A DNA stretch of 64,000 bases from Trichopria drosophilae (Eukaryota > Arthropoda > Insecta > Hymenoptera > Diapriidae), in NCBI GenBank assembly GCA_030407085.1, contig CM059586.1:28941501-29005500 (forward strand). The letters are read 5' to 3'. A program made the position numbers and the translations under genes. Below the pieces are notes generated by a model. That model was not told the origin of the DNA, searched no databases, and saw only the letters and a list, made by a program, of their open reading frames with translations. Positions 35,067 through 46,950 of this stretch are shown piece by piece (position 1 is the first letter of the stretch; every line of letters begins with the position of its first letter).

Positions 35067-35300
35067 GTATGTTTTATTATTACATTTTCTTTTCTACCTA
35101 CTCAGTTTTTCTTCCAGTCACTGTCGCATCTCTTTCTTTAAATCTGCAATATTCATGTGACCGCAATCATTTACATTCCCAATTTTCAAATCGAACCGCT
35201 ACGTAATATTTACTCATCGATATGCAAACATTCGAATGTAATAGTTAGAGTCCCTCTAGTAAATAATAGTGATCGTCCATGACGGTACCAGCTTCTACTG

Positions 35301-35314
35301 CTGCCACCTGGCGG
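35301..35314 (-). promoter_or_regulatory. CTCF-like motif, minus strand
   Basis: On the minus strand it reads CCGCCAGGTGGCAG, an excellent match to the CTCF consensus. It faces the plus-strand site at 28439. It lies in non-repetitive sequence, 235 bp past the candidate exon at 34896. Confidence 0.45.
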
Positions 35315-35848
35315 ATCAGTTTGTCAAGAAACGAATAGGTGTCATAGAAACAGAGAAAGATAACAATTAATAATTTTTACAGGTGTATTGTGTAATAACC
35401 ATAAAAAACCTGCCAGGATTGCCAAACATTTTTGTTACATCTGTGGTGTCCTAAGTTTTTTTATTCGTTGAAATCGAATATTATAACAACAATTGACGCA
35501 AATGTTATTTACATGGAGAAAAACGTGAAAAATTCATAAAAATTATGATTTTCATCACTGTTCTGGTTTATTTCGTTAAATATTGAAAACTCCGAAAAAT
35601 TTATTAAATATAAAATACGTATTGTAAGCAAATATACAACTTTTATACGGAAAATTTTTCATTATTTTATAAGTAATCAAGAAAAAATGCGAAAAATACA
35701 AATTTTATCGATTTTTCATGATTTTTATTACGTAAATTGTATTTGCGCCAATTTTCACGATATTCGTTTTCAGCGTACTAAAATACGAAGGATACCATTA
35801 ATGCAATAAAACTGAGAGACAATAATTTTTTTTATAATTATTATTTAT

Positions 35849-36046
35849 TACAATAGGACCGCTCTTATTTTAACTGCTAACGTTTTTCAAGATGCCGCCA
35901 ACCCCTCTTATTTCAATTTTCCTCTTACCCCCATTCACGGATATTTTGAAATGTCGATATAATATCAAGATATTTTACATTCTGTTCAAGTGATGGTAGG
36001 AGAAGAAGTGAGGGGAAGCGATTAAAATAAGAGGGGTTCTACTGTA
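35849..36046. mobile_element. 198-bp MITE, TACAGTAGAACC ends
   Basis: The left end TACAATAGGACCGCTCTTAT (then TTTAAC) and right end (GATTAAAATAAGAGGGGTTC then TACTGTA) are inverted copies over about 28 bp. The short interior has no ORF. The element at 13945-14319 has a related terminus. It was probably mobilised by a Tc1/mariner-type transposase, which is an inference. Confidence 0.6.
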
Positions 36047-36719
36047 CATCTAACAGTTCATAACATACATTGGCGTTTTTCTATGATTCTGCAACGTGTT
36101 CACAACAAATTCACTATCAAAGGTGAATTATTTATATACTATCTAATTGCGCTAAAAAGGAATATGGTTGTACATGGTGAAAATTATGAAAAATCGATCA
36201 AAATTAGGATTTTTCGCTTTTTTATATACAGGGTGTCCGAAAAGTATGGAAACACTCAAATATCTCGGAAAATCGACATCGAATCGTAAAAGTAAAAATA
36301 CACGTATTTGTTAAGTTTAAAAATCTGGTGATGGAGGGGAAACTTAAAAATTTTAAATGGAACTCCCAAATTTTATTGCAGATTTCTCTTCTTCAGAAAA
36401 AGTTACGTAAATTTTGCCTATTATAATTATTTTTGTTAACAGATGGAGCTGCAATCAGCGAACCACGTACCTGGAATAGCGGACCACGTTTCCAAAATTT
36501 TAAATGACGTCTTTTGCCTTTAAATATTTCAAAGTTCACCGATTCTTACCGCGAGGAGGTAGACGATTTTGAGAATCTTTTTTTTTATTTTTGTATATTT
36601 TTTTTTTGTTTTTACCTTTTATTTGTTTTTTTTTATTTTTTTAATTTTTTTATGTTTTAAAGTTTAAATTTTCCTTCGCTTCTATTTTCTTTACTGGATT
36701 TTTAACATGTCTATGCCCA

Positions 36720-37782
36720 CTAATTTATAAGATGTTCGAAATGAAGTCCTTCAGCAACTTGACAATATCCCAATCGTGCATAGAAGTTATCATAAACTTT
36801 TTGCAGCATTTCTTGAGATACTGTATTAGAACCTTGAATTATTTTTTCTTTCAACTCATCAATGTCTTTTGGTTTCGTTTCGTAGACCTTGTTCTTCAAG
36901 AAACCCCAGTAAAAATAGTCCAGAGGAGTTAGATCAGGTGACCTCGGTGGCCACTCGATCGAACCCCTCCTACCAACAACGGGGAAAATATTATTTAATA
37001 GATTGCGTACAATCAAACCAAAATGACAAGGAGCTCCATCCTGTTGAAACCAGACATTATCAAACGCTATACCAGCAATATTTCGTATTGCCGGTATAAT
37101 CTGGTTATTTAACAAATTACAGTACCTTTCAGCCGTGAAATTCTCTTCAACGAAGAAAGGCCCAACAATTTGATTGCACAAAATGCCAGCCCAAACATTG
37201 ATTTTCTGTGGATGTTGTGTGTGAGTATCTCTCATCCAATGAGGATTTTCGTCCGACCAATATCGTAGGTTGTGCCTATTAACTTCTCCACTCAACTGAA
37301 ACGTAGCTTCATCAGAGAAGCATATCCAGAAAGGAAATAATTCATTTTCGTCGTCTCATCATTTCCTCACAAAATTCTAATCTCCGATCGAAGTCATCTT
37401 CCGAAAGTTCTTGTACATATTTTATTTTATATGGATGGAACTTATTTGCTTTTAATATTTCATGGACAGACGATTTGCCGATACCAGTGGCTTGCGCAAT
37501 CTTTCTTACCGAAGTATGGACGTCCTCAACGACACTTGCACAGACCGCTAAACTGTTGTCTTCGTTCGTGGACGTTTTTGGTCTTCCTGATTTTGGTCGA
37601 TCATTGACAGAGCCAGTATCTTGAAACCGAGAAACAGTCTTACAAACAGTTGATTTGCAAATAGGTAGACGATCAGGATGGGTATCATTAAATTGGCGGA
37701 CGACTTGTTCGTATGTTCTTTTTTTATCGCCGCATCCTCGCAGAATAAGGATTTCGATCCTTTCTTTTTGTGTCAAAGACAT
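36720..37782 (-). pseudogene. Mariner-type transposase, split by one frameshift
   Basis: The N-terminal half (37342-37782) has the paired helix-turn-helix DNA-binding region (MSLTQKERIEILILRGC ... STVCKTVSRF), a GRPKT linker and a second helix-turn-helix (TGIGKSSVHEILK). The C-terminal half (36720 to about 37340) has the catalytic triad: FSDEATF, FQQDGAPCHF and SPDLTPLDYFYW. Thirty-nine residues separate the second and third aspartates, a DD39D-type spacing rather than the classic DD34D of mariner. The halves are in different frames. The shift falls at the A-run near 37338-37346, where the first frame ends RRRK-stop. No other stop is seen in either half, so the break looks recent. The element around it is otherwise complete. 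Confidence 0.85.
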
Positions 37783-38279
37783 AGTATGCCAAATTACAAC
37801 AGGAGGCAGAATACAGAATGTATCGAAATGGAAGAAATATGAAGCAAAGAATGAAGAAATAAAAGAAATATAAAAAATTAGAAGAAATTCAAATGTTAGA
37901 GAAACATTACATTAAGTATCAAATAGCGAGAACGAAGAGAATTGCGATTTTTTGCGGTACGAATTTGACCAAGTTTTCGACAAGAGTGACGCTCGCATGT
38001 GTAATTTTCACAAAGCTGAAAAATAACCGAGACCTTGACTCATTCAAACAATAGAGCTTAACTAATACTAAGACGTGCTGTTTTGATTTGGACGCTGACG
38101 ATGTTCGATTATTGACTACTTTCTCTGTAACACTGGCAGTTGAAAAAATCGACCGAGTGTATGCAATGGGTTTCCGCAAGCGATACCTACAGTACTTTCA
38201 CACAAGTATACAAAATCACAGTCATGCAAGAAAGCCATAACACCATATGCGGATTTGGTCACCATTTACGCTATTCGGA

Positions 38280-38400
38280 TACACGACATTCACTTCCTCG
38301 TAGAATAAGGATGTCGATTCTTCATTTTTCTGTCAAAAACTTTGTATGCACAATTACAAGGGGGGAGCGAATAAAGAATTTTAATATCTGGAAGAAAAGG
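38280..38400 (-). pseudogene. Decayed second copy of the transposase 5' end
   Basis: The minus-strand sequence ending near 38295 aligns with the start of the transposase gene at 37735-37800. CCTCGTAGAATAAGGATGTC matches CCTCGCAGAATAAGGATTTC, and the match continues through TTTTTCTGTCAAA, TATGC and CAATTACAA. Its frame (LTEK-stop-RIDILILRG) carries a stop where the intact gene reads TQKERIEILILRG. So the element contains an old internal duplication or a nested relic of a sister element. Confidence 0.6.
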
Positions 38401-38631
38401 TAAGCAAATACATTAAAAAAAAACATAAAAAAATTTAATAGTGAAGAATAAAAAAAAGGTAAAAAACAGAAATCAAATAAAAAAAAAAGTAAAACAGAAG
38501 ATTCTCAAAATCGTCTACCTCCTCGCGGTGAGAATCGGTAAACTAGAAATATTTAAAGGCAAAAGACGTTATTTAAAATTCTGAAAACGTGGTATGCTAT
38601 TCCATGTACGTCAAGTTAAATATTTTTTAGT

Positions 38632-39190
38632 AATTTTTTAATTTCGCAGATTGCAGCTCCATCTGTTAACAAAAATAATTATAATAGGTAAAATTTACGT
38701 AACTTTTTCTGAAGAAGAGAAATCTGCAATAAAATTTGGGAGTTCCCATTTAAAATTTTTAAGTTTCCCCCTCTATCACCCCCAGCGGGTGGGGGTGGGG
38801 GGTTGTGTTAGGTGTCACTGGATAGCTCTCTTGAAACCATTGAATACGTGTGTTTTTACTTTTTTGATCCGTTGTGTTTTTCGCGAGATTTTTAAAACTT
38901 TTTAGAATAATTTTTTAATTTCGTTGATTACAGCGCCATCTGTCAACAAAAACAATTATAATGGTAGGCAAAATTTACGTAACTTTTTCTGAGGAAGCAA
39001 AATCTGCAATAAAAATTGGGGGTTCCCATTTAAAATTTTTAAGTTACCCCCTCTATCACCCCCAGCGGGTGGGGGTGGGGGGTTGTGTTAGGTGTCACTG
39101 GATAGCTCTCTTGAAACCATTGAATACGTGTATTTTTACTTTTTCGATTCGATGTCGATTTTCCGAGATATTTGAGTGTTTCCATACTTT
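38632..39190. repeat. Tandem duplication of a 280-bp subterminal unit
   Basis: Two copies (38632-38910 and 38911-39190) share AACTTTTTCTGA(A/G)GAAG, AAATCTGCAATAAAA, CCCCCTCTATCACCCCCAGC and TGTCACTGGATAGCTCTCTT. The unit occurs once, in inverse and without the G-rich part, at the left end of the transposon. The CAGCGGGTGGGGGTGGGGGG tracts could form a G-quadruplex. Confidence 0.7.
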
Positions 39191-39709
39191 TCGGACACCC
39201 TGTATTTGATTTTAGCGCATCGAATTGTGGAAAGACAACATATTTGAACTACAAATGTAAGAAGCACCTTTTATTCTTGTTTCGATGTTTCATTTTTTAA
39301 AAAAGAAATCAGTACATAACAAAAATTACTGTAACGTTTTTTTTATATTTTTGCATACAGATGCTCTATAAGTATCCTGCAATCGAAATGAAAATTCGAT
39401 GTGCTTTGCATCTCTGATTTAAATACAATTTAAATACACCATGCGATAATAAATAATACAATAATTAATAAAATAATAAATAATAATAAACAGTAGTCAT
39501 TACATTTTTACGGATGAAGAAATTTGCCACGATTTCATTTATTTAATTTGTTCAGTTCTTGGTTTATAAAAAAGGTAATAAATTATTCTCAATGAAAAGA
39601 TTTATGCATTCTATCTTCGATCCAAATACAAACATTGATTGTCTTGTATGCAACGATCAACTCTCTCATCTCATCAAATTTATTGGTCATTATTCGTAAT
39701 TTTGGCCAG

Positions 39710-39945
39710 ATGTACCTCTCCAGATGATCCACAGAATTCTTGCGCGGCATATGTTTTCGTTTATCTGTACCGGATGCGTGAAATACGAGACTGCCATGAA
39801 TGCATTTGGAACAACGAACTTCATTTCGACTGTTTTCATCATAATTCTAACTGACAAGGTAAAATATATGTTTTGGATACCGAATCATTGTAATGAAGGA
39901 GTTAGGACTTTCTGTTGCGAATCGGTAGTCTTTCAGATCTATTGA
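39710..39945 (+). CDS. Candidate terminal exon of the unrecognised gene
   Basis: After acceptor TTTTGGCCAG the frame that fits the donor phase at 35066 reads VPLQMIHRILARHMFSFICT, then GCVKYETAMNAFGTTNFIST and on to NHCNEGVRTFCCESVVFQIY, with a stop at 39943-39945. It has several cysteines. A donor-like ACAAG|GTAAAA lies inside at 39858. A second frame (CTSPDDPQNSCAAYVF ... HHNSN) is also cysteine-rich, so the frame is not settled. The join to 34896-35066 across the mariner insertion is inference from phase only. No family was recognised. Confidence 0.25.
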
Positions 39946-40221
39946 CACCTTTGCAACAAATGTTTTTTTTTGCAACAAATATTAAATATTTTATATAATA
40001 ATGTGAAGAGTTATTGTTACAACCACAAAAATACCCAAGAACCGATTGGAAATATTTTCTTTAATAAGATATGGTCTACAAAATAGCAGAATATTTCTTT
40101 TAATAGAAAACAATAATTTTTCAATCCAAGTAAATTGTTTTTTTACCACTATTTACATATATGTTTACTTAAAACTGAAATGCTTTTAATATATGCACAT
40201 ATGCATATCTCCGGCGCTTTT

Positions 40222-40475
40222 AAACTTTCTTAGAGTGAAAATTAACTCTTTATACAATGAGAATCGAACCACTTTGCTCTCTGAATTTATTGGAGTGAGA
40301 ATTCACCCTTTAATTAGTGAAAACCGAGCACCTTACGTAAAAGAGTGAATATTCAACTCTTTAAGAGTGAAAATTGCGTCATTTATGTGGAATGAGTTTT
40401 CACTCCGTGAAGAGTGAGTTTTCATTGTTTAGGGATGACTCCATATTCTCCAGAGTGGATCACTTTTGACTCTTT
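40222..40475. repeat. GAGTG/CACTC palindromic repeat cluster
   Basis: At least six modules of the AGAGTGAAAATTNACTCTTT type lie head to tail and in inverse, for example TTAGAGTGAAAATTAACTCT and GAATGAGTTTTCACTCCGTG. It is the same family as at 7925, 19268 and 50408. It has no ORF. Confidence 0.65.
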
Positions 40476-41234
40476 GTTGGATATTATTTACAAAATATTG
40501 ACTTTTTGAGATTTTCCAGGTAGCTGATTAAGATAATGAAGTAAGAATTCTAATACTGAAATTGGAGTAACCAATATGCCGATTCAGTTTATGAATAATT
40601 ATTGTAATTTTATGGCAGTTTCACAATCAGTAGAAGTATTTCATAGAATTAGTATTATAGATATTACTCGAATTAAAAATTATGCTATTACAGTGTTAAT
40701 TTATGCCACGTTTTGTACCAAAAAATTACAAAAAAACTGGTAAAATAATGATTTTTTGAAGTGCATAACTATGTATTTAAAACGTTCGTAAAATCATATA
40801 TAAAATCCAATACAAATTAATAACATTTCTGTATTATGTTTACAAATTGTACTGCATTTTTAACTTGACATTTTTAGATCTCTAGCCCCTTAAGCTAGTA
40901 TTGAGCTTGCTCTAAAACGAAAGTCAATATTGTCGGGCACATACTATAAAAACAAAATGTCTCAGAGTATCTAATTTCAAGAGAATAGTACTTTATCACA
41001 GTACTGATGTTTCATGTTTGAATAAAAAATATTATACAAATTGCAAATGGTAAATGATGTAAATTTATTTTATATGAATTTTTCAAAATAAATTTGCGCA
41101 CCATAGTTCGTTGCAAAAGTTGTGGACAAAGTAAATAATTTCGGGCAAAATTTGTGAGAATTGAATATTGCATAAATGACATAAAATCGAAAAAAGGTTT
41201 TGCATCATAAACTTCTTTATGAGTCATATTTTTT

Positions 41235-41386
41235 AGGGGCCATCCATAATCTACGTTACCATTTTAGGGGGTGGGGGGTCGGCCAAGTACTAAAAGAACT
41301 ATGTAATAAAACTGCCTACGGAAGAAGAGGGGGGCGGGGGGTCAAAAATGCCAAAAATAGGTCGGCATGGTTTATGGATGGCCCCT
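41235..41386. mobile_element. 152-bp MITE, AGGGGCCATCCATAA ends
   Basis: AGGGGCCATCCATAA at 41235 and TTATGGATGGCCCCT ending at 41386 are perfect inverted repeats. The interior contains two G-rich tracts (GGGGGTGGGGGGTCGG and GAGGGGGGCGGGGGGTC). It has no ORF. GGGGCC(A/G)TCCATAA-type ends are, from memory, common in insect genomes. Confidence 0.7.
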
Positions 41387-44300
41387 TAACAACCTGTATA
41401 GAAATGATCTGATAATTATTATATTAAATCGCGTTCTTTCCTCCCTTGCAGCATAATGTACTATTTATGCATTGGCTGAATCAAAAAATATTTTAGATTA
41501 GTTTTAACAATACCACTTGACACTAATGTACAATTTCTTTGGGACGCTCTTCAAATAATCGATAAACGTTCCATAACTACTGAACTGTAAAAACAAAAGT
41601 CTCATTTCAAGAGAAAATATCTCACTTTTAAGATATTTTCATTGCAATGTTAAAATCTTCTGTAATAATTACAACAAATAATAACACATAGTAATTTAAA
41701 ACATAAAGCATTAAATTTAATCGGAATGTTGCATCTGACTCATTATTATCTGGGAACTACTTTAGGATTGAGCATTCTTCCCTAATTTTAACGATGCAGT
41801 ATTTGGATATACGTACATCAAAACAAAATGAATCACTCATAAAATTCGATTTTTTATTTCGAAACCTACATTGTTTCCGCTTCCATTGAAACAGATTTTA
41901 TTACAAGCATTTACTTTATTTCGAGAACTGTATAACCCTAAGTGCTTCTGCGCACTAAAACAATATATCAACTTTTACAATATTTATTTAGCAACTTCTT
42001 AAAAGTAACAAGAAATCATTTCTTTATATAAATGCACCTCTGATTTTTAAACATAATTCTATGAAAGAAAAAATGTTGACATTTATACTATTATCGATGG
42101 AAAATAATTAATGATGGTAATTAAAAATTTAACTCAGAGCCATCCCTATTAAAATTTATCACTTTTCGACCAAAAATTGGCTTTTTAAGCAAATAGATTT
42201 GAACGTCGTAAACATTTGACGAAAATTACGTAAATATAACCAGCAAACGGTCTTTTTTTTGCAAAACGGTATGTTGAAATTTTGAAAAAAAACAACAGTT
42301 GTTACTATTGTATGCTATTCTACTATTATTTTCTTTTAAATTTCGATCATAAAATTTGAATTTGCTTCTGTTGTTTTCTCTGGTGGTACAATTAAATATT
42401 TGCATTTTCATCTTTGACTAAAAATGTATAGTCGGTCACACGTTAAACAATTTAAAATAAGCGTAATATTGTCATCTTTATTTATAATTAGAAAAAATAA
42501 ATTAAACTTATAAATCATTGCAAAATTGTGTTGAAAATAAACACGGACGGAATTATACCTTTGGGGGTCGGAATTACCCACAATTAGACAGAATCTGAAA
42601 AATCAGTGATTTTAACTATTCGAGTCAGGACTCAAAAATCAAATACATCAAAGTATTTGAAGTATCGCTAAATATTGACCTGTGTAATGCTCTATTAAAA
42701 TCTATATTATAATGATTGTTTAATTTACGTTTTCTACTCCTAAAGTCGATTTTAGTAGATCGCAAGTACCCCATTCTCCCTTAGTATTAATTACAAAATG
42801 TTTGAAAATAATTACATTACACGGAGAAACTGCTGACTAACTTTAGTATTTGGAGGTTAGGAATCCATATGTCAATAAGTTCAGAGCTTTGATTGAAGGC
42901 GTTCCTCTAAAGAAACATGTTTGTGCATTCGCGAATCTTTTACGAAATTTTGAAGAGTTAATGATGAATAATTTAATCAATCATTCAGAAAAAAAATAGT
43001 TAAAATAACCAGGAAAGATGATTACATAAGCCCTTGTTATATTTTCTGGTTAAAATAACTAGAATCTTGGTCATAAGAACCCGAAATTATAATGATACGT
43101 CTTGGTGAACCAATTTGTCACCCTCGTAAGTCATCCTCGTATTATCTACAATTAAATATATATAATTTACAAAAAGTTATAAAAACTAAAGCAGTTTTTT
43201 CTTATACATACAAAGAGGACCTTAAATTTAAAAATTAAACTTAAATTTTTTGGAACAATTACGTTGCAGGTATATCGTAATTTTTTAAAATATATTTAAT
43301 ATATCATTTAAAATCATGTATTGTAGTGAAAACTGGAAAAATATTACAAATACAAAATCAAATTTAAATTCTAGAAAAAATTGTATTGCATTAAAAATTA
43401 TTTATTTTCAACATGAAATTAGAAATTAAAGGTGAAAACGTCTATTAAACATTAGTACCGCAGGTTATTGTTTGATTTCAGGATAATATGCGACTGAACG
43501 ACTAACTAATTTAATTAGTTATGAGAAATAAATGTCAAAGTTTAACTGTAATTTTTAATGGGTGTTACGAGTAACTAGAACGGTTTTATGAACTATATCA
43601 GAATTTTATGAATTTAGAATTTGAAATTTAAACCGTGAAAATAAATAATATGAGTGTTATATAACAGGATGAATTAAAAATTTGATTAAAAAGAAGAAAG
43701 AAAGCAATTTGAACCAATTTGTAACTTAGAAGTCTCAAATGTGAGATTAATAAAGTTTCTGTATTTTTGATAAAGAAATTCTCCAATTCTAGTCTTTCAT
43801 TATAATTTTTTTAACTTTGGCGAAAATGGATAAATTGAATAATTTAAGTATTTTACTGTTTTAAATCATAAAAAACTGTTCAATAATCTTATTAGGACTA
43901 AGAAAAACAATTCAGAATTATTGAAAATTTCAATCGTTTCGAATAATTTGTTGGATTGCTGGGCACTCCAGAACTGACAAATATACATAATACGCAAAGT
44001 TTAAAACGTCGATATGGAAATTCTGTAAATAAGGAAAGTTTATTTAAAGGCAGGTAATGCTAAGGTGCAGTTACAGGTCGACTATTTTACTAATAGGTTG
44101 AAATTTATAGTAACGCATAATTTATCTCTCATTAGAGTTCGTAATTTCCCAAATCCAATTTGGTATTTACATTAATATTTGTGTTCTACACCTTTGTTGT
44201 AAGTTTAAACGAGACATGTTTTTATCATTTGAATTCTGAAATACTTGAAGATGGTTAACGGGTTAAATAATATTAACTAATTTTATGCGATATAGCTGTA

Positions 44301-46867
44301 TTATTTTTTAAAATTTCGTACTTTAGAAGATTAATAGGACAATGCATATGATCGCAAAAAGGCAAACATAAAGTAAATATTACTAATTTTTGCACAATGT
44401 TAGGACCATTTTCTTTAATTTGCACTACGACTTAAAAATACACTTTATTACAAAATTTCAAATTACCGTTACTTTTGTCCCTATTAGTCATAATTCGAGC
44501 TCAATTTAGGCAAACGGCAGTACTTATTTATAAGCAACAATAGTTTAATTGTTGATAATTCTGGTGATTTGACAAAATGTCCATTACGGACTAGGAATAA
44601 AAATATATGGGATGAAATTAAAGAGTTAATAAAGGAATTAAAAATCCTTATCGATTTGTAAGCATTTGCAAAGGATATAATATACATGTTCACAATTTTT
44701 TAATTGATATGAAATAAAATAGCCTATAAAAATTGTAACATTATTAATTAATTATGAAATATTACATTTCGATGCTAAAGAATGAAATGTTTTTTAAACT
44801 ATTTTTGTCTGTTAAATAAATGCGTGTTATGTTACTTCATACGTACATTATGCCTTACACATTTGCATAATATGTAAGAGTGCACTTGTACTTTCGCTAA
44901 TAAAACGTGTATGTTTAATTCTAAGAGGGTGTTAATAATCTATTCATTAGTAACAAAAATTTTGTTTTCTTTACAATGTCTCTTCTATTGTAAGTTGATT
45001 TGTTGTTTATTTCTTAATATGTTTATAATACGTAATGTAATTTGGAATTAAAACATGGAAAATATGAGTAACAACACTACCAATATTTTTTATAAAATGA
45101 CACAATAAAGCAATCAAATGTCACTCCAATATAGTAAAAACCATTTGGTTGAACTCAACATCAATTTTTAATATACAGGAGTAAAATCGCTGATTTTTGG
45201 AGCAAGTAATCTAATTCTAATTGGAGTTGATGTGAATGGCTTACTCCACGAGATTCAAAATAAACTCTAAAGTATTAATCATATTTAACATTAGCCAATT
45301 TAAACATAAAACGTTTTGACATTTTTATAAGAGATTATATATTTTTTAGTATTCTGGTGTCCCATTTGTATTGTTTTTCTATAAATTAATTCTAATTTCT
45401 TACTATGTTGAAATACAATTTCCATGTGAAGGAATTTTGAATTTATTATTCAATGTAATTTCAATGATTGTAAAATAACTGTGATTTCTTGTAAGCAGCT
45501 ATTACTAGGGTATATACATTTTAATACACTTAAGAATATTTCATAGTAGAAATCATGGTATAATAAATGTCTTCTGAAATTATCATTTTAACAAGTGCAT
45601 CCATGGGTTTGGTCACGAAACTTTGATGAATAATATTAATAATCAATTAATATTATAATGTTTTTGAAAGAAATTAACACCGATGAAAGTTACAAATACC
45701 ATTCCTTTAGTTCGTTTTGGATATGATCCAACATTTTTAATATCTCGATAATTATAGAGTGACGGCAGAATGCTCAGCATTATAAAAAAGTAAGTGTGTC
45801 GACCTATATAATACACTCAGAACACTAATCATTTAAAAAAAAATCGCATTTTTCCTGATGATCTGCGAAACTGAAATATCTCATAAATTATTAATAACCA
45901 AGTAATTAGAAACAATTCTATTAAAAACATTTATGCCATGAAATTTAGTGTTTCAATGCAGCAAATTTAATTTTTTATACTCTTTCATTATTAAAGAATT
46001 TGATTATAGTAGTAAATCATAGTATGTTTGAGGACAGACAAATTTAATAAAACTATATTAAACATTTTTTATCTAACACATTGATTTAAATTTTTATAAG
46101 TGAATAATATTTTTGCGTGATAGAATATTTATATATCGGTGAACTAAACATTTAATTAGATTATATGAATATAATTGTAAAATTAGAATAAAGAAATTCG
46201 TTTAAACTTCGATTTAGTTTACTATTTCTTTGGACTTCGACATGAGCATTTAACTATTCTTATATAGTTAGGTTATACGACTATCGCATTCCAAGATTAT
46301 TTCAATGAAAAGTTTTCATGTTCTACGAATGGGATTACTTTCTTGGTGAATCATTTTTTTTCTATACCGTTTTTAATATCATGCAACCTGTAGATTTAAG
46401 AGAATGAAGAGAATAGATATTTGTGTTAAAAAACAGCAGCATTATTTGTTAAATTTACAGATAAAATCTGTTGCAAATGCAGTTATCGCTTTCTATTAAA
46501 TCCGAGATTTTCTATAGAATTTGTAGATTATACTTCTGCGTGTTTCTTTGTTAAACCTATGCTAAACATTGATTAAAAAATTAAGAGATTAATTCATAAA
46601 CAATTAAAAAAGAAATCAAATTTACAGCATTAAATTACATTTCTGTTATTAAATTTACGAAAATATTCAAAACAAGTTCTTTTTTTAACTTTGTATTTCA
46701 TAAATAATTATAAAATAATTATAAAAATAGTTTGTTGCCGTTAATAAATAGAATTGTAAAGTCGTGCTTAAAAAGAAGGTAGCTTAGTCTCATTCAGAAA
46801 TATGTATTCCATGTCATTGAATAAACTGTTGTAAATGAGAAGAAGCTTTAAGAAAATTTATAGCATT
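41387..46867. other. AT-rich intergenic stretch, no gene seen
   Basis: Very AT-rich. One TAGTTAAAATAACCAG/CTGGTTAAAATAACTAG pair (near 42990-43065) is a small repeat of the TAGTTAAA kind. All open frames are short and low-complexity. I see no RNA gene, exon or bounded large element. Confidence 0.5.
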
Positions 46868-46950
46868 CAGGGTGGGTGGTCTTTGAGAAACGGAACACTT
46901 TACAACACGTGTTAATACGCTAAGTACCAAATCACGAAGACCACCCGGTA
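46868..46950. mobile_element. 83-bp miniature inverted-repeat element
   Basis: CAGGGTGGGTGGTCTTTGAG at the left and, at the right, CACGAAGACCACCCGG form a short inverted pair around a 45-bp core. CAGGGTG matches the first bases of the mariner-type element at 36229, but the rest differs. It is too short to code. Confidence 0.45.

Larger units (their letters stand above)
36229..39202. mobile_element. 2.97-kb Tc1/mariner-superfamily element
   Basis: A TA dinucleotide flanks each side (36227-36228, 39203-39204). The ends CAGGGTGTCCGAAAAGTATG and CATACTTTTCGGACACCCTG are perfect inverted repeats, and the match continues inward for more than 80 bp with few changes. Further inverted matching reaches about 36590 on the left and 38490 on the right. 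The right arm is longer because a unit of about 280 bp is duplicated in tandem (38632-38910, 38911-39190), and both copies carry a GGGTGGGGGTGGGGGG tract that the left arm lacks. A minus-strand transposase lies at 36720-37782. The element sits between two candidate exons of an unrecognised gene. Confidence 0.88.

Noticed and set aside
39639..39854. Cysteine-rich frame CTSPDDPQNSCAAY... as the main product
   Set aside because: It does not fit the donor phase of the candidate exon at 34896-35066; kept only as an alternative frame.
40222..40475. CRISPR-like array of short palindromic repeats
   Set aside because: Units vary in sequence and orientation, spacers are not uniform, there are no cas genes, and the DNA is eukaryotic.
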